From Chryseobacterium sp. MYb7 (GTDB taxonomy: Bacteria; Bacteroidota; Bacteroidia; Flavobacteriales; Weeksellaceae), in the NCBI RefSeq assembly GCF_002979455.1, contig NZ_PCOU01000010.1, positions 82,431-146,430 of the forward strand: a stretch of 64,000 nt of DNA, written 5' to 3'. The notes below the pieces were generated by a model that saw only the letters and a list, made by a program, of their open reading frames with translations, did no database searches and had not been told where the DNA came from. Positions 59,925-64,000 of this stretch are shown here, piece after piece (within the stretch, counting starts at the first letter, position 1; every line of letters starts with the position of its first letter). Made by a program: the position numbers and the translations under genes.

Positions 59925-60747
59925 TATGAACGTGATCTACTTTAAACATTTTTGTAAGATTGTTGGTAACGTCTACCAAGTGTTGGTTTGACCCCATCAG
60001 CATGTCATTACCTGTGGCAAGGGTAAGCGCCTTATCTCCGCTCAAAAACTGATTCAGATCTGCCAGAATATGAACAGAAGGGCGAATCTGACCTGTTACT
60101 CTTGCTGTTGTAGGAAGATTCAATGTGATTTCACGATATAAATCAGCCTGTTGATTAGCTGTAACATTTCCCATATTTCCGGTATGATTCATGAATTCCT
60201 TTGAAGGAGCATCATTTCCATATTTTCCTTCCAGTTTTACAAAAATATAACCGGCGGCCCATGACCACGTCATTCCTTTCTGTTTGGCTTTTGTCCAGAA
60301 TTCAGCCTGTCCGTCTTGTCCTAACAGATAGGCTTTCTGGCTGATTCCTAATCCGAATTTTATTTTCTTGTAATTGTTTTTCGGAACACCATCCAGGTTA
60401 AGGTAAATAATTCCGGCCACCGCATCTGCCTGATCTACGATAAAAGCTCCTTTATCCGGGTTGTTTTCATTGTATTTAAATTCATTTCCGTTTTCGTCTA
60501 TCAATGAAATGTTGCTGATGACATATTTCAAAGCAGAAAAATTATGTTTCTGTCCGTTAGAAGATGTTTGAGTTGTTTGATTCAAGACAATATCCCCTAC
60601 ATTATTAAAGCCGTTTTCAAATTTGATCTGAAGTTTTCCGGGTGTAGTATCCTGTGGATTTTCGTCATCTCTGCTGCTTTCACAGGCAACAAAAGAGAAT
60701 AAAGTAAAGGCAATAAAGAGTAGTGATAAAAATTTATAAATTTTCAT
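59917..60747 (-). CDS. MbnP-family copper-associated lipoprotein
   Basis: 276 residues from the Met at 60747 (MKIYKFLSLLFIAFTLFSFVAC); the 15 upstream codons are rejected because the lipoprotein signal begins here. Cys22 is followed by ESSRDDEN, a surface-export-like acidic tract. The MbnP domain runs to the end, with KYVISNISLIDENGNEF and the hallmark TWSWAAGYIFVKLEG (about residue 165), and a His-containing C-terminus (MFKVDHVHND). In characterised MbnP a Trp oxidised by MbnH makes a copper site. The stop overlaps the peroxidase start by 8 bases. Confidence 0.87.
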   Translation of the reverse strand: MKIYKFLSLLFIAFTLFSFVACESSRDDENPQDTTPGKLQIKFENGFNNVGDIVLNQTTQTSSNGQKHNFSALKYVISNISLIDENGNEFKYNENNPDKGAFIVDQADAVAGIIYLNLDGVPKNNYKKIKFGLGISQKAYLLGQDGQAEFWTKAKQKGMTWSWAAGYIFVKLEGKYGNDAPSKEFMNHTGNMGNVTANQQADLYREITLNLPTTARVTGQIRPSVHILADLNQFLSGDKALTLATGNDMLMGSNQHLVDVTNNLTKMFKVDHVHND

Positions 60748-60826
60748 TGTTGATTTTTTAAGTTGAATTATAATTTTTGAATGCAAAAACATTCTTTTTT
60801 ACCAAAAAAGGCATAAAAGGTTCTTA

Positions 60827-60847
60827 CACTTAAATTATTTTTAAGTG
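60827..60847. promoter_or_regulatory. Inverted repeat upstream of the mbnP-like gene
   Basis: CACTTAAA / TTTAAGTG with a 5-base gap (perfect 8-bp arms), 80-100 bases before the start codon. It could be an operator or a weak terminator of the preceding 122-aa gene; the T-run is poor. Confidence 0.4.
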
Positions 60848-60924
60848 ACAGGTTTTATGCATGATAAAAACACTTAAGCTTTTAATTCCTCTAAGCTTTT
60901 GTGGTTGAATAATGATCGTTTACC

Positions 60925-61293
60925 TTAAAAAACCGGTGGTTTGAAAATGTAGGTAAGAAACAGAAAAGAATAAGCTGTTTCATAAGTAAAATTGAAATTG
61001 AAAAACGACTGTTTTTCAGTAGTACTGATCTCTGTAGTCTCCGGCAGGATATAGGTATCAAGGACTTTCTGTCCTGAGTTTTTGAGTTTCTGAAAGGGTG
61101 AAGATTCCGAATCATTGGTTTTGGCCAGCTCTTTACTCAGATAACATTTTCCGTTACAGTGAATCTCCGGCCTGGATTTATTAATACAGAGAACTTTAAC
61201 AATATAATCATAATTTACAGCATACTCTACCACGGGCACTAAAGGTCGTAGCACCATATAAAAGGTAAAAAGTATGCTGTAAAATAATTTCAT
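60925..61293 (-). CDS. Small exported or membrane Cys protein (LC-x8-C-x-GKCY family), copy 1
   Basis: 122 residues. Hydrophobic N-terminus (KLFYSILFTFYMVLRPLVPVV) then the conserved block EYAVNYDYIVKVLC, C-x-GKCYLSKELAKT (residues about 24-60), a divergent low-complexity stretch, and a hydrophobic tail ending IFKPPVF. The 120-residue gene at 63279-63641 shares the same pattern. The three Cys are in an order that could hold copper; no named family is known to me. It sits 4 bases after the superoxide dismutase gene, in a cluster with SCO and YHS proteins. Confidence 0.75.
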   Translation of the reverse strand: MKLFYSILFTFYMVLRPLVPVVEYAVNYDYIVKVLCINKSRPEIHCNGKCYLSKELAKTNDSESSPFQKLKNSGQKVLDTYILPETTEISTTEKQSFFNFNFTYETAYSFLFLTYIFKPPVF

Positions 61294-61297
61294 CTGA

Positions 61298-61972
61298 TTA
61301 TTTCTTGCTTATCGCTTCGTCATATCTTCTGCTGATCTCTTTCCAGTTGGTAACATTCCAGATAGCGGTCAAATAATCTGCTCTTTTATTCTGATATTTT
61401 AAATAATAAGCATGTTCCCATACATCAATTCCGAAGATAGGCGTTCCCTTCTCTTCTACTACATCCATCAAAGGATTATCCTGGTTAGGAGTAGAAGAAA
61501 CGAATAGTTTTCCGTTTTTATCCACAGAAAGCCATGCCCATCCTGATCCGAAACGGTCTGCTCCGGCTTTAGCCATTTTTTCTTTAAAAGCATCTATGCT
61601 TCCGAAAGTTTCAGTGATGGCTTTTGCTAATTTCGCTGAAGGCTGTGTATTTTTCTGAGGAGTCAAAACAGTCCAGAACAGTTCATGGTTGTAATGCCCT
61701 CCCGCATTATTTCTCACTGCAGCTGGCAGTTTTGAAACATTGGAAAGAATCTGAAACAACGTTTCTTTTTCCTGTGGAGTTCCGGTAATCGCTTTATTCA
61801 GGTTGGCTACATAGGCTGCTGCATGTTTTGAATAATGGATTTCCATAGTCTGGGCATCAATATTTCCTTCCAAAGCATTATAAGCATATGGCAGAGGGGT
61901 CTGCTTAAACTGAGCCATTGTAAATTGGGCCGCGAAAACTGCACTTAAAGCAGCTATTTTCAAAATCTTCAT
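61298..61972 (-). CDS. Exported Fe/Mn superoxide dismutase
   Basis: 224 residues. An N-terminal signal peptide ([22 protein letters not shown]) makes it periplasmic, unlike the usual cytosolic form. Metal ligands are all present: His in [16 protein letters not shown], His in [13 protein letters not shown], Asp and His in [16 protein letters not shown]. The residues that distinguish iron from manganese are not reliable to read here. It lies within the copper-like cluster and would protect envelope proteins from superoxide. Confidence 0.93.
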   Translation of the reverse strand: MKILKIAALSAVFAAQFTMAQFKQTPLPYAYNALEGNIDAQTMEIHYSKHAAAYVANLNKAITGTPQEKETLFQILSNVSKLPAAVRNNAGGHYNHELFWTVLTPQKNTQPSAKLAKAITETFGSIDAFKEKMAKAGADRFGSGWAWLSVDKNGKLFVSSTPNQDNPLMDVVEEKGTPIFGIDVWEHAYYLKYQNKRADYLTAIWNVTNWKEISRRYDEAISKK

Positions 61973-62013
61973 AACGTTTTTGTTTATGGTTTAACAATGT
62001 TTTCTTATTAAGC

Positions 62014-62160
62014 GGGAAGATGGGAGATGGAGGCTGGAAGCAATTTATTTTTAAAGAATAACTTCTTCAACTTCTATTTTGCTTTTACAGCTATCTCAAA
62101 AATCGCCAGAGCTTCATCGTCTGGAATAACTTCCAGCTTCAAACATCCGGCTTCCCTCCT
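62014..62160. repeat. Large inverted repeat with GGAAG-type arms
   Basis: GGAAGATGGGAGATGGAGGC then TGGAAG (62015-62040) pairs imperfectly with CTTCCAGCTTC...CTTCCCTCC (62130-62159), arms of about 27 bases with a 90-base centre. The core arms CTGGAAG / CTTCCAG also occur at 31838-31868. This fills the 190-base gap between the superoxide dismutase and SCO genes. Probably a dispersed intergenic repeat. Confidence 0.5.
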
Positions 62161-62162
62161 CT

Positions 62163-62840
62163 CTATTTCAATAATTTCTTAATATCCTCAATCAGAATTT
62201 CTCTGTCCGGGTGGTATTTTCCTGTCAGCATTGGTGTTTTACCTTCCGGGTCTCCGTAATTCAATCCTGAATAATACAGGATAGGCATATTTTCTTTGTT
62301 GTATCTGCATCGGATATTTCCGTCCTGATCTACAAGCGCAATCATTCCGCTGTGATTAAGACTTTCTCCTTCATCTTCTTTGTCGCCAACGTAGATATTA
62401 AATTTATCTGCTAGATTCCCAATATAAGTACGATCTCCAGTCAAGAAATGCCAGTTTGGAGATTTTGCGCCTATTCTTTGAGCATGTTCTTTCAATGCTG
62501 TAGGCGTATCGTTTTCCGGATCAATACTGATGGAGATAATACCAAAATTAGGGTCATTGATCTGATTCTGAATCGCCTTCATATTGGTATTCATCACAGG
62601 ACAAATGGTCGGACATTTGCTAAAGAAAAATTCTACGAGATATACTTTCCCCAGCATATCTTTATTGGTGATTTTTTTGCTGTTCTGATCTGTCAGTTCA
62701 AAATCAGGAACTTTCATCACAGTATAAAGATTCTTTTTAAAATACCCCATTCCTACCCCTATTCCAAGGAAAAGCAATGCAAATAAAGCAATGGGTATAA
62801 TTACTTTACTTTTATTATTTGACTTTTTATTTTTGGGCAT
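62163..62840 (-). CDS. SCO family copper chaperone/redox protein
   Basis: 225 residues from Met at 62840 (MPKNKKSNNKSKVIIPIALF); the upstream 14 codons lie inside the YHS gene and are less likely. One N-terminal membrane anchor (VIIPIALFALLFLGIGVGMGYF), thioredoxin fold with the copper-binding Cys pair FFSKCPTICPVMNTNM and the conserved His in SLNHSGMIALVD. SCO proteins deliver copper to cytochrome oxidase or act as thiol reductases. It overlaps the YHS gene by 14 bases and follows it in transcription. Confidence 0.92.
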   Translation of the reverse strand: MPKNKKSNNKSKVIIPIALFALLFLGIGVGMGYFKKNLYTVMKVPDFELTDQNSKKITNKDMLGKVYLVEFFFSKCPTICPVMNTNMKAIQNQINDPNFGIISISIDPENDTPTALKEHAQRIGAKSPNWHFLTGDRTYIGNLADKFNIYVGDKEDEGESLNHSGMIALVDQDGNIRCRYNKENMPILYYSGLNYGDPEGKTPMLTGKYHPDREILIEDIKKLLK

Positions 62841-63102
62841 ATTTCTCAGGGCTTTTTTTGAATTCAAGTTTGCAGGAGACACTGCAAAAACCGTACGTTT
62901 TATTTTTATATACAGCGGTATCTTTAATAGATCCGGCTGTTTTCATGTGACAGATGGGATCTTCTTCATTCACTACCTGTACATTTTCTACATTCTTTCC
63001 AGAGGAGTCCATATGACTTGCATGCTTTACCTGAGGGACTTCCTTGGCACACGATACTAATGATATTGACAGCAGGGCGGTCAAAATAATAAGGGATTTC
63101 AT
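62827..63102 (-). CDS. YHS-domain lipoprotein
   Basis: 91 residues. Lipobox SISLVSC (Cys18) then AKEVPQVKHASHMDSSG; YHS domain in the second half (DPICHMKTAGSIKDTAVYKNKTYGFCSVSCKLEFKKSPEKY), with the metal-binding Cys residues DPICH, GFC and SVSC. YHS domains occur in copper ATPases and other metal proteins. It is the first gene before SCO and may hand copper to it (inference). Confidence 0.9.
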   Translation of the reverse strand: MKSLIILTALLSISLVSCAKEVPQVKHASHMDSSGKNVENVQVVNEEDPICHMKTAGSIKDTAVYKNKTYGFCSVSCKLEFKKSPEKYAQK

Positions 63103-63278
63103 TTTAATGTTAAATTGAAATTAATAATGTTAAATAAAATTATGACACAATGTACAAGTCTGAGAAAACACGAAATTCCTCAATGTATTTTAACTGCATG
63201 ATGTATCTTTGATGACTTATCTATAAAAGCTTTAAACTCTTTTACCCCATAAACTAAAAACATAGTTTACAATAAAAA

Positions 63279-63641
63279 TTAAGCCAATGGAGGATGGAAT
63301 ATCCTTGAAAAGTATTCTGAAGAGTGAGAATTAAAGTAACTGGAATCAGGAACTTCAGAAAGTAATTCTGAGTTCAGTTGAGAGGAGAAGGAAAGAATAT
63401 CATGAGAAATAAAAACATCTAAGCCTGCAATCTTTATGGTTTGAGAGCTATTGGACTGCTTTTCTGTTTTTGCCAGTTCTTTTTCCACGTAGCATTTTCC
63501 TTTACATGTGGATTGTGGTACGTTTCTATTCTCACAAAGGTTTTTAACAATATAATCATAGTTCACTGCATAATTTACCAATGGCAAAACGGGACGTATT
63601 GCAACAGTAAAAATGATGAATATGGAAATGAATAACCTCAA
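63279..63641 (-). CDS. Small exported or membrane Cys protein (LC-x8-C-x-GKCY family), copy 2
   Basis: 120 residues, paralogue of the 122-residue protein at 60925-61293: MRLFISIFIIFTVAIRPVLPLV, then NYAVNYDYIVKNLCENR, C-KGKCYVEKELAKTEK. The first 60 residues are well conserved between the two and the rest is divergent except for a PP ending (FHPPLA). A consensus -7 box (TATATTTG) lies at 63660-63667. Function is unknown; its neighbours point to copper. Confidence 0.75.
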   Translation of the reverse strand: MRLFISIFIIFTVAIRPVLPLVNYAVNYDYIVKNLCENRNVPQSTCKGKCYVEKELAKTEKQSNSSQTIKIAGLDVFISHDILSFSSQLNSELLSEVPDSSYFNSHSSEYFSRIFHPPLA

Positions 63642-63659
63642 TGATTTTGTTCTCTGTTA

Positions 63660-63667
63660 CAAATATA
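63660..63667 (-). promoter_or_regulatory. -7 box upstream of copy 2 of the small Cys protein
   Basis: Minus-strand TATATTTG, 18 bases before the start codon. No clear -33 partner. Confidence 0.55.
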
Positions 63668-64000
63668 CTACTTCAAAACTGTTTTCCGGATGATTTATGA
63701 TGAATGTCATTATGCTTGTTTACTGTTACCTACAAAAATTACAAAACTGTGCCTGTTACCAGTATAATTTTATCCCGAACTTTGATTGAAAATTAAGATC
63801 TAATTAAAAAATTTAGTTCTTTATATCAAATTTAATCTTGTTGATAAAAGCTTTGCTCATGTTTTTGGCAGAGCTTTTTTATATTTTGTTGGATAAACGC
63901 AAAGACACAAGTTATTTTTTAATGAACTCATCTTGACTTTCTTTTTATGAATTTTTTACAAGCAATAACAATAAAAGCTAAATAATTGAATCCGATCCAG
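63668..64000. other. Intergenic right end of window
   Basis: About 330 AT-rich bases without a convincing gene. The one structured feature is the hairpin at 63846-63882. Confidence 0.5.
63846..63882 (+). terminator. Orphan terminator-like hairpin
   Basis: Stem AAAAGCTTTGC / GCAGAGCTTTT (one G-T) with an 11-base loop and T6 on the plus strand. No plus-strand gene ends nearby, so it either belongs to an unseen RNA or works for the minus strand despite a weak T-run. Confidence 0.5.

Overview
The window looks like chromosomal DNA of a Flavobacteriia member close to Chryseobacterium (family Weeksellaceae). The evidence is AT-rich DNA, many flavobacterial promoters of the form TTTG/TTG-N16-20-TAnnTTTG, type IX secretion (T9SS) C-terminal sorting domains, TonB-dependent receptors and lipoproteins, a Bacteroidetes-type LptD, and small Cys-rich peptides with a GG leader. 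Genus level is inference. I see no prophage, insertion sequence or CRISPR array.

Layout. 1-4.2 kb: glycerol operon glpD(partial)-glpK-glpF plus a small outer-membrane protein. 4.3-8.7 kb: two secreted or lipoprotein genes that share a promoter module (ACCGGGWTTTTACGG, 23 bp before the -7 box) and near-identical terminators, then a 906-aa exported repeat protein. 8.8-14.3 kb, minus strand: T9SS metalloprotease, low-affinity iron permease homologue, lipoprotein and siderophore receptor. 14.6-18.0 kb: rpsL-rpsG-fusA-rpsJ, ending at tandem terminators right after rpsJ. 18.4-20.7 kb: dps, an AT-rich GT-C-like membrane protein gene, and a second copy of the dps tail beyond it, the footprint of an insertion. 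20.8-24.1 kb: pncB, a secreted YciI protein, two divergent GG-leader Cys-rich peptide genes and a DUF5995 gene. 24.1-31.8 kb: two-component system plus tripartite heavy-metal efflux (Cus/Czc-like).

31.9-42.1 kb: rmuC-lytTR, then a CPBP protease and an rRNA/tRNA methyltransferase gene preceded by a LytTR-like direct repeat, an Ala/Lys-rich lipoprotein, two hypotheticals, 5-formyl-THF cyclo-ligase, trhO and a Deg-type protease. 42.1-48.6 kb: membrane protein-ridA, lptD divergent from an amidase, a hypothetical, rpsT and four tRNA-Glu(UUC) genes. 48.9-50.7 kb: tandem T9SS paralogues.

50.8-57.9 kb: a cobalamin riboswitch followed by btuB, a BtuG-like propeller lipoprotein, a second surface lipoprotein and a T9SS-targeted propeller protein, an apparent surface vitamin B12 capture operon. 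57.9-63.7 kb: a minus-strand cluster that looks like copper/redox handling: barrel with a Cys motif, di-heme peroxidase plus MbnP-like lipoprotein, exported superoxide dismutase, SCO and YHS proteins, and two paralogous small proteins with an LC-x8-C-x-GKCY signature. The B12 operon, the copper cluster, the GG-leader peptide pair and the dps insertion footprint are the parts most worth following up.
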